64,000 nt of DNA from Oxynema aestuarii AP17 (GCF_012295525.1 NZ_CP051167.1:620001-684000), one strand, 5' to 3'. Shown: positions 17,753 to 27,097, counted from the stretch's first letter. Notes: a model not told the origin generated them from the letters alone. Numbers and translations are program-made.

Positions 17753-17819
17753 GAGATTCCTTGAACTATCTTGGTCAGAACTTTTCCTTCATTCTGACAT
17801 GGAGGCGATCGCGATCGTG

Positions 17820-17968
17820 ACGAGAAACCGGGTTTCTAGTGAAATCTTGGTTAGGATACAGAAACCTGACAATGCGATCTCCCCTCTATTTTTCGGTAAA
17901 ATAAATCTGGGTATTTTTTACCACAGAACTCGAACACAAAGAATGGATTTTAAAGGAGGGCGATCGAT
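17820..17968 (+). repeat. Dispersed island repeat, copy C
   Basis: About 149 bp. It shares with copy B the exact start GAGAAACCGGGTTTCTAGTG and AAATCTTGGTTAG. With copy A it shares AAATCTGGGTATTTTTTACC, CACAGAACTCGAACACAAAG and the final GGAGGGCGATCG. It lacks the middle block of about 50 bp (CATCAGACGCAA through CCGATCGCC). It lies upstream of the ATPase gene. Confidence 0.8.
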
Positions 17969-18037
17969 GCTCCCTATTTTTCAAAAAAATCAACCCGGTT
18001 AACCACACTATTTAATTTAACTCGTTTAACTCGTTCC

Positions 18038-18078
18038 CAGGCTCCAGCCTGGGAATGCTTACAGGGAGGCTCTGCCTC
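18038..18078. repeat. Dispersed palindromic repeat
   Basis: TTCCCAGGCT-CC-AGCCTGGGAA (18038-18059) followed by GAGGC-TCT-GCCTC (18066-18078 region). The combination is, from memory, a widespread dispersed repeat in cyanobacterial genomes. Noncoding. Confidence 0.6.
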
Positions 18079-18103
18079 GAGTAAACCCAATTTACTTGAA
18101 TAC

Positions 18104-18143
18104 AATCCATATAACTTTTGTTTTTACATAAGTTATATGGATT
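18104..18143. repeat. Inverted repeat with 14 bp arms
   Basis: AATCCATATAACTT and AAGTTATATGGATT around a T-rich 12 base loop, extendable by TACA/TGTA with a bulge. It lies 24 bp beyond the stop of the minus-strand gene that ends at 18167, so it may be that operon's terminator or a small mobile remnant. Confidence 0.55.
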
Positions 18144-18166
18144 TGTATGGCAAAGTTTATAGTTTT

Positions 18167-18568
18167 TTATGCGCGACCGCCATAATTTTTCATGGCGGTG
18201 AGGATATCATTTTTCGTACCCTCCATGAACCGTTTGGCTAATCCAATTTTAAAATTATCAATGTCTGTAATCAAACAAAGAAAGAAATTGTCTGATACTC
18301 GGATGACATAAATTTTGTTGTCGTTAGTTACTAACTCCATTTCTGTTAAAATAATATTTTCTTGGAGTAGATTACGCACCTGAGACATACATACATCCCC
18401 GATAAACTCGTCATTTTTACTTTCATCTTTTGGATAAGAAGAAATTACGCTATATTCGGCATCAATACTTAGTAAAAATACTATTTTAATGCCATTAAAC
18501 TTATCTTTAAAAGAGCGCAAAATTGAACTGAGATTCTCGTCTATTGGAAAATTTTTGTTGCCAACCAT
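18167..18568 (-). CDS. Roadblock/LC7-like small protein
   Basis: Protein of 133 residues whose hydrophobic pattern fits the Roadblock/LC7 fold (MglB-like): helix SSILRSFKDKF, strand KIVFLLSIDAEYSVISS, a central helix, then strands IYVIRVSDNFFLCLITD and a final helix. Roadblock proteins regulate small Ras-like GTPases in motility or conflict systems. No GTPase is adjacent, and the assignment rests on pattern only. Codon and base use is AT-rich, unlike the flanking core genes. It is the last gene of a three-gene minus-strand cluster, 44 bp after the next gene upstream. Confidence 0.5.
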   Translation of the reverse strand: MVGNKNFPIDENLSSILRSFKDKFNGIKIVFLLSIDAEYSVISSYPKDESKNDEFIGDVCMSQVRNLLQENIILTEMELVTNDNKIYVIRVSDNFFLCLITDIDNFKIGLAKRFMEGTKNDILTAMKNYGGRA

Positions 18569-18612
18569 GATGTTTGTTCCTCCACTTAATCAATTGCTGA
18601 AAATATTTGAGC

Positions 18613-19173
18613 TTAACCTCTGTGCTGTACAAAGATTACTCCGGTGCATCCTTGCTCTGTATGCACAGTTGTCATTTGATAAGTAGTTCTTTCCTGGTCT
18701 GGTAAGGTATTGGGAGCCAGATATTTTCTAACGGCTCCAACAAAACAACCCAGTCTTTGACATGGGAACTGTCTTAGATTTTCAGGTTTATTGAAGTCTT
18801 GCTGATTTATTCCAGCTTTGTCTTTGCAACCTTGACTGTAACCACAATGAGGGATGGTAATGTCAAGTTCATCTATTCTTCCTTCTCTGAGTGTAATTGT
18901 TGGTCTATTTTGTTCTGTCCACATACTGGCGGCAATTAAGTTTTCAATATGATGTTCAATAGCAGCCAGCATTGAATCATATTGTGGTTCCATAATTGCT
19001 GTAATTAGTCCTAATTCCAGCAACCTCTTAGTCCAATCTTCTACTGCATAACAATAGGCTTCATCAACAATTCTTTTCGGTGTTGCCCTACCGGCATACT
19101 CACGAATTGCTTTTTCGTATGCTACTGCCCAACTTTGCAGTAGTTCTCTGTAGATATTTTGACCTTGAATCAT
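18613..19173 (-). CDS. Unknown cysteine-containing protein of the AT-rich cluster
   Basis: Protein of 186 residues that I do not recognise. The first 110 residues look all-helical (LLQSWAVAYEKAIREYAGRA, LLELGLITAIMEPQYDSML). The second half carries cysteine segments HCGYSQGCKD, PCQRLGCFVGAVRKYL and EQGCTGVIF, which could bind a metal or form disulphides; the GC.K and C.RLGCFVGAV pieces suggest a small ligand- or metal-binding module. Its place between a Roadblock-like gene and a membrane-protein gene on one strand suggests a three-part system. Composition is AT-rich. No function is claimed. Confidence 0.6.
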   Translation of the reverse strand: MIQGQNIYRELLQSWAVAYEKAIREYAGRATPKRIVDEAYCYAVEDWTKRLLELGLITAIMEPQYDSMLAAIEHHIENLIAASMWTEQNRPTITLREGRIDELDITIPHCGYSQGCKDKAGINQQDFNKPENLRQFPCQRLGCFVGAVRKYLAPNTLPDQERTTYQMTTVHTEQGCTGVIFVQHRG

Positions 19174-19200
19174 TTGATTTAGCTACCTCCTCTGTTCAAA

Positions 19201-20427
19201 TCATTTATCAATCTCAACTTCCAAACGTCTTTGTAAATCACTCAGCTTATTTCTAATATCTTGATTGCCATTAGGACTAGGAAAATATGTGCTCACGATC
19301 CTAGAAATGGCATTGTAAACGGGGGCTTTCTTAGATTTTTCCCCAAACTCCAACAGATCGTCATATATGTCATGTAAGTCTTGAAATACCGGCTCTGCAA
19401 ATATCTGGAAATATTCGATTTTTTTCTCTTCATCGTCAATTTTACTAAGGTTGGAATGAATTCGACTAAACATGGTCATTATACCATTATTTCCCCAGGC
19501 TAAGTTTTGAATATTTGCCTGGTATTCTGCCATTATATTTCCTGATTTTGATTGTTTACTCTTGAGCCTAAGCTTTTGTAAGCACTTTATATAGCAAATA
19601 AAAATTTTATATTTTTTTGATAAATGTTGATTAAAACTATTATCGTCTTGACCCAAATCTTCTACTTGTTCTATTACTTTGAACCAAGTTAAAAATATTC
19701 TTTTGAATTCATCGCTTGGGAGAAGAATTACTTCGTCAATAATTATATCAACAATTTGGGCTGTATATAATATATCTTCTTGTTTTTTCAAAAGCTCAAG
19801 CAGCGTATCAACAACATCTTTTTTGATTTCTGGAATGATTGACGAATTATTGAATTGGTTTAAGAACTCTTTGATGGGTTTAATTTGGTCGTTATCTGAA
19901 TCTTGATTTTTTTTACTTCCAGAATCAATCAGTTTGTCCAAACTTCTGTTTATCTTTGGAAGCAAATTATTTTCGTATTTTTTATACTCACTTATTTTCT
20001 CTAAATCTTTTATGGTTTGCGTTATCTTTTCTGGACATAGTAAATTTGGCTGTTTTTCTGTAACCACAATAGCCCAGGGAAGTTTTTTATTTAAAAAAGC
20101 TTCTATCTGGGGGATGGGTACAACCAATGGCATAAATGAACTCAATAGCGACATTAATATAGCTGGTTTATTGATGGCATTTGTAAATTGGTTTGAGACA
20201 ATTAAACCTAAAAATAAAGTAATCCATAAAAAACAGATAATAATGAACCCAATTTCTTGAAGAGATACTTGTTTAAAATTTAGATTATCTTCACTGTTTT
20301 CCTTAATTGAAGATACCTGGAAATATAGCTGACGCATATACCGCAGATACACAGCCCCTATAACTAGAATTGTCGCCTCCACAGAGATGAAAGAAACTAA
20401 AAAATACATCATAAGGATTATCACCAA
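19201..20427 (-). CDS. Membrane protein with cytosolic helical domain, unknown
   Basis: Protein of 408 residues. Three hydrophobic stretches lie near residues 1-28, 58-80 and 86-105 (IGFIIICFLWITLFLGLIV is the clearest). The remaining 300 residues are charged, helical and rich in Lys, Asn and Ile, and should be cytosolic (DTLLELLKKQEDILYTAQIV, LQKLRLKSKQS). No catalytic motif is visible. It is the first gene of the AT-rich minus-strand cluster and precedes the cysteine-containing gene by 27 bp. A membrane-anchored sensor or effector is conceivable from architecture, but this is inference. Confidence 0.65.
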   Translation of the reverse strand: MVIILMMYFLVSFISVEATILVIGAVYLRYMRQLYFQVSSIKENSEDNLNFKQVSLQEIGFIIICFLWITLFLGLIVSNQFTNAINKPAILMSLLSSFMPLVVPIPQIEAFLNKKLPWAIVVTEKQPNLLCPEKITQTIKDLEKISEYKKYENNLLPKINRSLDKLIDSGSKKNQDSDNDQIKPIKEFLNQFNNSSIIPEIKKDVVDTLLELLKKQEDILYTAQIVDIIIDEVILLPSDEFKRIFLTWFKVIEQVEDLGQDDNSFNQHLSKKYKIFICYIKCLQKLRLKSKQSKSGNIMAEYQANIQNLAWGNNGIMTMFSRIHSNLSKIDDEEKKIEYFQIFAEPVFQDLHDIYDDLLEFGEKSKKAPVYNAISRIVSTYFPSPNGNQDIRNKLSDLQRRLEVEIDK

Positions 20428-20877
20428 TAATGATTATTTTACTTAACCATCATTTTAGAAACTGAGGATTACATGATTGCCAGCCAATAAATTTTCAAAC
20501 ACCAGCATTTCTAATTCTGTTATTAATGACTCTATTTTATTTATTTTTGATGGTTATTGTATCCGTGCATTAGGACAATTTTGCCCTATGGTATTGTGTA
20601 GAAATTTAAGTTTTTTAGGTTTTGTTTTATCGCATTTTATTTTAGTTAAATATCTTACTATTTTTGAATTGAGTTAAAATTCGATTTATTTTCCCCTATT
20701 ATTTTCTCACCTTAATTTTCAGTTTGCCAACCCCATAAAAGTGTAATTCAAGGGGGAATTTTTGACAGTTGTAAAAGTTAACAAGTGGGAAAATGTAGGA
20801 TTTTATTGCCAAAAAGGGGAAAATGTGTGATAATAGGGGGTCAAAAGGAACAAAATTTACAACCTCATTTAGCAGCT
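20428..20877. other. AT-rich intergenic region, no gene supported
   Basis: Divergent spacer between the membrane-protein gene (minus) and the STAND gene (plus), so it should hold both promoters. A 66-codon open frame at 20477-20677 has no recognisable features. An in-frame ATG at 20785 would lengthen the STAND protein but adds residues foreign to that family. Confidence 0.5.
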
Positions 20878-22235
20878 ATGGAGATTCAAGAGGCTTTGCA
20901 GTGGACTGATGAGCTGATTTTTGCCAGAACCGGGCAGCATCTGGACTCGCTGCAACGGGCTATTTTGGAGGGGGTATGGGAAGGTAAAGGATATAAGGAT
21001 ATCTCTGAGGAATACCACTGTAGCAACGATTATGTGCGAAAGTCGGCATCGGAATTGTGGAAACTCTTATCTGACCTGTTGGGAGAAGATGTTAAAAAGA
21101 AGAATGTGCGATCGCTCATCGAAAATGGAATCTTCTATTCCTTTAATACAGGGAGCCTCCACATTGGTAACAAGATAAATGTCTGTAACGATCTATACAA
21201 TCACTCAAAAAAAAACGATCGCCCTCCATCCCTAGCAGCAAATCAGAACCCCGCCACGACCTCAGCCAAGCACCGGAATATAACTGCCTCTACAACCGTA
21301 CCGAGCAACTGGCTACCCTCAAACAATGGATACTCGAAGAAAATAGCCGCATTGTCACCCTAACCGGACTATCAGGGATTGGGAAAACCGCCCTAGCGAG
21401 ACAACTGGTAGAACAAATAAAAGACAACTTCGATCGCATCCTGTGGCGCACTCATCGCAAATTTCCCACCCTGAACGCCCTGCAAAGCAACATCATCGAA
21501 TTTATCGCCCCAACGCCCCCCATCCAAAACCCATCAATCGTCAACTACTTAAACTCTCGCAACTCCCTTGTAGATCATCTGAAAAATCAGCGTTGCTTAA
21601 TCATTCTTGACGACTTCCAAGAAACCTTAACCCCTGGTGAGTTAGTCGGCAATTATCGCCTAGAATATCAAAATTATGGTCAATTAATTAATGAAATTGC
21701 TCAACACGCTCATTACAGTTGTCTGCTGCTGCTTAGTTGGGAAAAAACTCTAGAAATCGCCACCCTAGAAACTGAAAACCCCTATTGTAAAACTTTACAA
21801 GTAGCGGGTTTAGGTAAATTAGCTACCCAAATTCTCAGCGACAGAAAACTCAAAGACCACAAAAAATGGTCAGAACTCATCCAACTTTACAACGGTAACC
21901 CTTTATGGCTGAAGATCGTCGCCTCCACTATTGTCGATTTATTTAATGGTAGCGTTCGAGAATTTCTCTCCTATCCCACCCTATTTTTAGGAGACTTAGA
22001 ACCCATCCTCAAACAACATTATCAACGCCTTTCAGAATCCGAGAAAATACTGCTTCAGTGGTTAGCCAACCAAGATCGCCCTGTAAACATTAGCCAAAAA
22101 CCTCCAGAACTTTTAGCCGATCGCGACTTCTTAAAAGCGATTCAATCTTTAACTAGACGAAATTTACTGGAAAAATCAGCAGGTTTAACACTACAACCTG
22201 CGATTAAACAATATGTGAAGAATTTAATTTCATAG
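20878..22235 (+). CDS. HTH (vWA-MoxR-associated) plus NB-ARC STAND NTPase, joined by -1 frameshift
   Basis: Residues 1-85 (MEIQEALQWTDELIFARTG, then AILEGVWEGKGYKDISEEYH) form the N-terminal HTH domain of vWA-MoxR-associated proteins, a signalling module in cyanobacterial STAND proteins. This frame closes at 21363. The NB-ARC part continues in the -1 frame from about 21216 to TAG 22235: HDLSQAPEYNCLYNRTEQLA, Walker A GLSGIGKTALAR, Walker B CLIILDDF, then a winged-helix region ending LQPAIKQYVKNLIS. That 1 kb frame has no ATG near its start and no other lesion. A run of nine A (21207-21215) containing A AAA AAC in the correct phase lies at the switch. The joined product would be about 452 residues. 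It is either frameshift-expressed, phase-variable, or freshly broken. Confidence 0.75.
21207..21216 (+). promoter_or_regulatory. A9 slippery run, candidate -1 frameshift site
   Basis: Nine A followed by C. In the HTH frame it reads TCA AAA AAA AAC, so the heptamer A AAA AAC is in the phase needed for -1 slippage. Slippage enters the NB-ARC frame at CGA 21216. RNA polymerase slippage on A9 could give the same result. Confidence 0.55.
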
Positions 22236-22390
22236 ACTATAGAAGTCATTAATGAGTTAGAAGTACAAGAAGATAGAAATTGAAGCCACTTTTCAAGTAA
22301 ATTAAGTCCGAATTCGGTAGATGAATTCCCCTTTACACGAAAATGAGAGGGTTGAGAATAAGAATTTTAGGGATTTAAAATAAATCTCGA

Positions 22391-22660
22391 TTAGAATGCC
22401 TGAATCCACTCTTTAACCTCGTATTCCGTCCAGATTCCATGCTGCCAATAGGGATCGGACTCGATCGCCCGCCGAACGGTTTCCGCATCGGGGGCGTCGT
22501 AAATCGCAAACACTTTACTCAGATCGGCGGTAGGACCGATGGTAACAATTAATCCCGCTTCTTTCTGTTGTTTGATTCCGGCTAAATGAGCTTGGCGAAA
22601 CGGTTCTCTTTTTTCGAGAACACGATCGCAGTAGCTGCCCCACATCACATATTTTGGCAT
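22391..22660 (-). CDS. YciI-family protein
   Basis: Small alpha-beta protein of 89 residues (MPKYVMWGSYCDRVLEKRE start). YciI features are VTIGPTADLSKVFAIYDAP and the end PYWQHGIWTEYEVKEWIQAF. YciI-like proteins share the ferredoxin-like fold of dehydrochlorinases and muconolactone isomerases; most have no known reaction. An upstream in-frame ATG at 22684 would add eight residues (MTIKINIK) and cannot be excluded. It stands alone between the accessory island and pheT on the minus strand, and marks the return to HIP1-rich DNA. Confidence 0.8.
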   Translation of the reverse strand: MPKYVMWGSYCDRVLEKREPFRQAHLAGIKQQKEAGLIVTIGPTADLSKVFAIYDAPDAETVRRAIESDPYWQHGIWTEYEVKEWIQAF

Positions 22661-22749
22661 TTTAATATTTATTTTTATAGTCATTTCAATTTAGATTGAG
22701 ACAGATTCTGGCATTTACAGCGCCTTTAAGAGTGAGTTTACCCACACCC

Positions 22750-22779
22750 TGTAGAGGTGATTCGCGAATCACCTCTACA
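22750..22779. repeat. Perfect 30 bp palindromic element
   Basis: Arms TGTAGAGGTGATTCG and CGAATCACCTCTACA with no loop. Same GTAG...CTAC-ended family as the elements at 13402, 15759, 42772 and 52595. Confidence 0.75.
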
Positions 22780-22921
22780 CAGATATTGTATCTCATTCTT
22801 ATTTGAAACCACAATATTTAAAACAACCCGAGAAAAAGAAAAAGTTTCTCTCCGCAAATTGAGAAAAGGTGAGGACGGGCAAAATGCCCGCCACTCCCTC
22901 GGATCTCAAGGGAATCTTTCC

Positions 22922-25396
22922 CTAACTTCTCAAACTGACCTCAAACTGTTTCACCAACAGATCGCGTACCTTTTGATGAGTCTTTTCGACCTCTTCATCG
23001 GTTAAAGTACGATCGCCGCCCCGGTAAATCAAACGAAACGCCAAACTGCGCTGTCCTTCCGGGACATTTTGACCGCGATATTCGTCGAACAAATCCACCG
23101 ATTCGAGTAAAGAACCGCCCGCTTTTTGCATCACTTTAGCCAATTGGGCCACCGACAACTCTACCGGAGAGAAGAAGGCCAAATCGCGACCGGAGGCGGG
23201 ATAGGGGGAGAAGGCGACGAATTTCTGACCGCCGATTTGCTTGCTCAACGCCTGCACGATCGGGTCTAAATCCATTTGGAAAACGTATACTTCCTCGGGT
23301 AAATCCCGGTCTTGCCTCACTTGCGGGTGCAGTTGTCCGAACACGCCGATCGCCTTGCCCCACAACCAGATCGAGGCGGTGCGTCCCGGATGCAAGTGAG
23401 TTTGACAATATTCGGCAAACAAGGGATGCAAACCCCGATCGCCTTGATTGAACGGGCGATAGTCGAGGGCGAGTCCGAGGCGATCGCACGCACTTTCTAA
23501 CATCCCCTTAGCTTCGTACCAACTCATCCCCCGTTCGCGTCCGCCGCGTACCCAGCGACCGCGACTCGGATCGCCGCCCATCATCCCGGCGATCGCCTCT
23601 TTTTCGTGAGATCCTTCCTCACTTTTCCAGAACACCCGTCCGATTTCAAAGCCGTTGAGGGGGCCGTTCCCTTGTTCTAAGTTGTAGACGAACGCATCCA
23701 CCATTGCGGACAGCATCTCGGTCCGCAAGGCGGAATACTCCACAAATAAGGGATTGTGCAGGGCAATTTGGGTCTCGTCGGTGGCTTTGACGAGGGAATA
23801 GTGCATCAACTCGGTCAATCCGGCGGCGCGCAAGGCGGCGCGCAGTTCGCGCAGGACTTGTTGGGGAACGGTCAGATCGCCGCAGGCACTTTGATTCGGC
23901 AGGGTCGCACAAAAGTTATCGTAACCGTAGAGACGGGCGATTTCTTCGATTAAGTCGATTTCCCGTTCCAAATCCCGGGCGCGGTACGGCGGAACGGTGA
24001 CCGTCCAAGTTTGAGAATCGCCGTCTGCTTCTAAGGTACAGCCGAGGGCGGTTAAAATGCGCTCTACGGTGTCCCCATCCAGTTGTCCGGTGCCGTCCCC
24101 TTGGCGGATCGGACCGAGGACGTGGTTGACGCGATCGAGGCGTAGGGCGATCGCCCGACTCCACTGAGTGCGATCGCCGCGCGCGTCCGCCTGTGCTTGG
24201 GAGAGGACTTCACCCCCCGCCAGTTCTTCGATCAGGGCGATCGCCCGACGGCAAGCCATTTCCAATTCCGCCTGGTTGACCCCGCGTTCGTAGCGCGCCG
24301 AGGACTCGCTTCGCAGCCCCTGACTGCGCGCCGATCGCCGAATCGCCGCCGAATCGAATAACGCCGCTTCTAAGACTAAATTCTCGGTGTTCTCGTCTAC
24401 TTCAGTCTCTTCGCCACCCATCACCCCGGCGAGGGCCACCGCCGCATCGTTGGCGGTAATCACCAGAGATTCGGGTTTGAGGGTGCGCTGTTGTCCGTCG
24501 AGAGTTTTTAAAGACTCGTCGGCGCGGGCGAAACGGACGCCAATGGTGAGGGCGTCGCCCCCTGCGACCTGCTCTAATTTGGCGCGATCGAAGGCGTGCA
24601 GGGGTTGACCCCATTCGAGTAAGACGTAGTTGGTCACGTCTACGACATTGTTAATCGGGCGGACTCCGGCGGCTTCGAGGCGTTGCTGTAACCAGGCGGG
24701 AGACGGGCCGATCTTCACCGAGGCGATCGCCGTTCCGATATACGCCGGACAGGCTTGAGATTCGCTCACCTCTACCTTCAGCGACTCGTCACCCGTCGGG
24801 AAGGCGCGAACGTCCACGGCGGGCAAGCGCAACGGCGCCCCGGTCAAGGCGACCACTTCCCGGGCGACGCCGACCATACTGAGGGCGTCGGCGCGGTTGG
24901 CGGTGGAGGTCAGATCGAGAATTACGTCATCGAGGCCCAACAGGGGACGGGCATCGCTGCCGACTTCGAGGGGATCCCCTGAGAAAATATGAATTCCGGC
25001 GGATTCTTTAGCCAGACCGACTTCGGCGAGGGAGCAAATCATCCCGGCGGAGGGGACGCCGCGCAGTTTGGCTTTTTTAATTTTGAGGTCGATCGTGGGC
25101 AGATAGGTGCCGACGGTGGCGACGGGGACGTAAATCCCGGCTTTGACGTTGGGGGCGCCGCAAACGATGTTGAGGAGGTCTCCAGCGCCGACATCGACTT
25201 GACAGACGCTGAGTTTATCGGCATCCGGGTGGCGATCGCAGGTGACGACTTTACCGACGACGACGCCATCGGCCCAACGGCGGCGGTCTTCAATCTCTTC
25301 GACTTCAAACCCAGCCATGGTCAGCGTATGCGCCAACTCTTCGGGGGACATCGTGATGTCTACCAGTTCCCGCAACCAGTTTAATGAGATCCGCAT
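22922..25396 (-). CDS. pheT: Phenylalanyl-tRNA synthetase beta subunit
   Basis: Full-length 824-residue PheT, which with PheS charges tRNA-Phe in the cytoplasm as an alpha2-beta2 enzyme. It begins [14 protein letters not shown]. Next come the tRNA-binding OB domain (about 40-150, [17 protein letters not shown] and NIVCGAPNV), the B3/B4 editing region (about 210-370), B5 (about 420-500, [20 protein letters not shown]), the catalytic-like core and the C-terminal anticodon-binding FDX-ACB domain ([16 protein letters not shown] onward). pheS is not adjacent, as usual in cyanobacteria. Past its stop lies a GGGCA/TGCCC hairpin near 22875-22893. Confidence 0.96.
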   Translation of the reverse strand: MRISLNWLRELVDITMSPEELAHTLTMAGFEVEEIEDRRRWADGVVVGKVVTCDRHPDADKLSVCQVDVGAGDLLNIVCGAPNVKAGIYVPVATVGTYLPTIDLKIKKAKLRGVPSAGMICSLAEVGLAKESAGIHIFSGDPLEVGSDARPLLGLDDVILDLTSTANRADALSMVGVAREVVALTGAPLRLPAVDVRAFPTGDESLKVEVSESQACPAYIGTAIASVKIGPSPAWLQQRLEAAGVRPINNVVDVTNYVLLEWGQPLHAFDRAKLEQVAGGDALTIGVRFARADESLKTLDGQQRTLKPESLVITANDAAVALAGVMGGEETEVDENTENLVLEAALFDSAAIRRSARSQGLRSESSARYERGVNQAELEMACRRAIALIEELAGGEVLSQAQADARGDRTQWSRAIALRLDRVNHVLGPIRQGDGTGQLDGDTVERILTALGCTLEADGDSQTWTVTVPPYRARDLEREIDLIEEIARLYGYDNFCATLPNQSACGDLTVPQQVLRELRAALRAAGLTELMHYSLVKATDETQIALHNPLFVEYSALRTEMLSAMVDAFVYNLEQGNGPLNGFEIGRVFWKSEEGSHEKEAIAGMMGGDPSRGRWVRGGRERGMSWYEAKGMLESACDRLGLALDYRPFNQGDRGLHPLFAEYCQTHLHPGRTASIWLWGKAIGVFGQLHPQVRQDRDLPEEVYVFQMDLDPIVQALSKQIGGQKFVAFSPYPASGRDLAFFSPVELSVAQLAKVMQKAGGSLLESVDLFDEYRGQNVPEGQRSLAFRLIYRGGDRTLTDEEVEKTHQKVRDLLVKQFEVSLRS

Positions 25397-25483
25397 TGAC
25401 TTGAAAGACTTAGAAATAGATCGGCCTGACTCATTCTACTAGCTGGGTGCAGCGCGCGATCGCCCGGGAGCGGTCGAAGCACT

Positions 25484-27097
25484 CTAGCCGAACAAGCCAC
25501 CTTTCCCGTTGGGCTTGATCGTGCGCCAGTTGGTGCGGGCCATTGCCAGTTGGCTGTCGGCAATGCGCGCCCCGGTGAGGTTGGCGCCGCAAAGATTGGT
25601 TTTGTGTAGGTTGGCGTTCATCAACGAGGCGTTACTCAAGTCGGCGCCGCGCAAGTCGGCCCCGGCGAGGTTGGCGTTGACCAGATAGGCTTTACTGAGA
25701 TTCGCATCTCTGAGGTTGGCTTGCAGTAAGGAAGCGCGACCGAAGTTCGCGTTAAAGAGGTTAGCTTCTTGCAAGTTGATCCGATTCATTTTGGCGTCGT
25801 AGAAGTTCGACCCCGAGAGGTTGGCTTTGGCGAGGTTGAGTCCGACTAAATCGCTGTCGGCAAAATCCCGGCGCCCCTTGGTGTAGGCGAGGCGAACTCC
25901 GGAGGCATCGAGTTTTTCTGGGTTCGAGGAACCCTGACGGAACAGGGTTTGAGTTCGCATTCCCGTCGGGTCGGAATTGGCGATCGTGTGGCCGCGATTG
26001 AGTTCGGTGCGCGGGTCGCGCTGACCGGGGCGCGGTTTTTTGCCTTTGCGGGCGCGCAGTAGCTGCACTTGGCTGACTACGGGAGAGACCCAAGCGGAAC
26101 TGCCCCCCTGGTCGAGTTCGGTGTCTTCGTCCGTAGGGGACGATCGCCCCCGTCCTTGACTGCTGAGGCTGCCGGAGAGGTCGTCGTCGGACTGTTGGCG
26201 GTGCAGTTCGCGCAAGGCTTGTTCGGCGTTGCCGAAGCGATCGCGCACCGAGGCGGCGAGCATTCGATCGAGTAGGGCGGCGAGGCGATCGCTGACGTAA
26301 ACGTGGGGGCGCCAGATCAGTTCCCCGCTCATCGGATCGTAGCCGAAGTGCTTGGGAGATTTTCCGGTGAGTAAGTAGAGGCAGGTGGCGCCGACGGCGT
26401 AAATATCGCTAGCGTACACCGGACGTTGTGCCATTTGTTCTTGAGGGGCGAAGCCGGGAGTGCCGATCGCGAAGGAGGTGAAAATCGTATCTCCGGTAGA
26501 GTTCGCATTGAGCATCGCGGTCTGACTGACTTTATCTTTGACGGCCCCAAAGTCAATTAAAACGAGCTTGCGATCGATATCTCGTCGGATGATATTGGCG
26601 GGTTTAATATCGCGGTGAATGACTTCGTTATCGTGCAAGTATTTCACCAATGGCAAAATTTGTTCGAGAAATTCCCGAACTTGCTGTTCGCTAAAGGTTC
26701 CCTGTTTTTTAACTTCTTGTTTTAAGGTTTTGCCACTGACATATTCTTGAACGAGATAAAATTGATTGTCACTTTCAAAATAATCGAGCAAGCGAGGAAC
26801 TTGTGGATGATCGCCAATTCTGCCCAGGGTTTCGGCTTCTCGTTTGAATAATTTCCGAGCCATATCGAGAACGTTGGGCGAGGTCGAAGCGGGGCGTAAT
26901 TGCTTGATCACGCAAATTGGTTTCCCCGGTAAGGCTTGGTCCATCGCGATAAAGGTGGCTCCAAAACCCCCTTGACCTAATGCTTCGACAATGCGATAGC
27001 GATCGCGAAGTAGGAGTTTGGAACCGCAGCCCTGACAGCGCGTGGCCCGGTCGGAGTTATTCGGATTGGGACAGTCGGGATTGACACAATAGCTCAT
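25484..27097 (-). CDS. spkB: Ser/Thr protein kinase with pentapeptide repeats (SpkB-like)
   Basis: Protein of 537 residues. It starts with a zinc-ribbon-like segment (CVNPDCPNPNN ... CQGCGSKLLL). The kinase domain at about 32-300 has GQGGFGATF, IKQ, HRDIKPANI and LIDFGAV, all catalytic residues present. A Ser/Arg-rich linker leads to pentapeptide repeats at about 425-520 (ANLSGSNFYDAKM, ANLRDANLSKAYLVNANL and so on). This architecture matches Synechocystis SpkB, linked there to oxidative-stress signalling; the symbol is given by that resemblance. No membrane segment is evident. The next kinase gene upstream shares the same N-terminal cysteine module. Confidence 0.85.
   Translation of the reverse strand: MSYCVNPDCPNPNNSDRATRCQGCGSKLLLRDRYRIVEALGQGGFGATFIAMDQALPGKPICVIKQLRPASTSPNVLDMARKLFKREAETLGRIGDHPQVPRLLDYFESDNQFYLVQEYVSGKTLKQEVKKQGTFSEQQVREFLEQILPLVKYLHDNEVIHRDIKPANIIRRDIDRKLVLIDFGAVKDKVSQTAMLNANSTGDTIFTSFAIGTPGFAPQEQMAQRPVYASDIYAVGATCLYLLTGKSPKHFGYDPMSGELIWRPHVYVSDRLAALLDRMLAASVRDRFGNAEQALRELHRQQSDDDLSGSLSSQGRGRSSPTDEDTELDQGGSSAWVSPVVSQVQLLRARKGKKPRPGQRDPRTELNRGHTIANSDPTGMRTQTLFRQGSSNPEKLDASGVRLAYTKGRRDFADSDLVGLNLAKANLSGSNFYDAKMNRINLQEANLFNANFGRASLLQANLRDANLSKAYLVNANLAGADLRGADLSNASLMNANLHKTNLCGANLTGARIADSQLAMARTNWRTIKPNGKGGLFG

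Larger units (their letters stand above)
17753..18166. other. Intergenic region with repeat copy C and two hairpins
   Basis: No supported gene. It contains copy C of the island repeat (17820-17968), a dispersed palindromic repeat (18038-18078) and a long inverted repeat (18104-18143). The ATPase promoter must lie at the left end on the minus strand. A 7 bp inverted repeat GTCAGAA/TTCTGAC at about 17774-17798 precedes the ATPase start. Confidence 0.6.
17814..21107. other. HIP1-free, AT-rich interval
   Basis: I see no GCGATCGC octamer between the copies at 17806-17813 and 21108-21115, although the rest of the window often carries several per kilobase. Base composition is also clearly more AT-rich. 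This supports recent acquisition of the three-gene cluster inside it. Confidence 0.7.

Noticed and set aside
17667-18002. Plus-strand frame of 111 codons across repeat copy C
   Set aside because: It overlaps the start of the ATPase gene on the other strand and is not conserved in repeat copies A and B, so the repeat is not protein-coding.
20477-20677. 66-codon plus-strand frame in the AT-rich spacer
   Set aside because: No ribosome binding site, no recognisable pattern, and AT-rich DNA opens such frames by chance only rarely but not improbably at this length.
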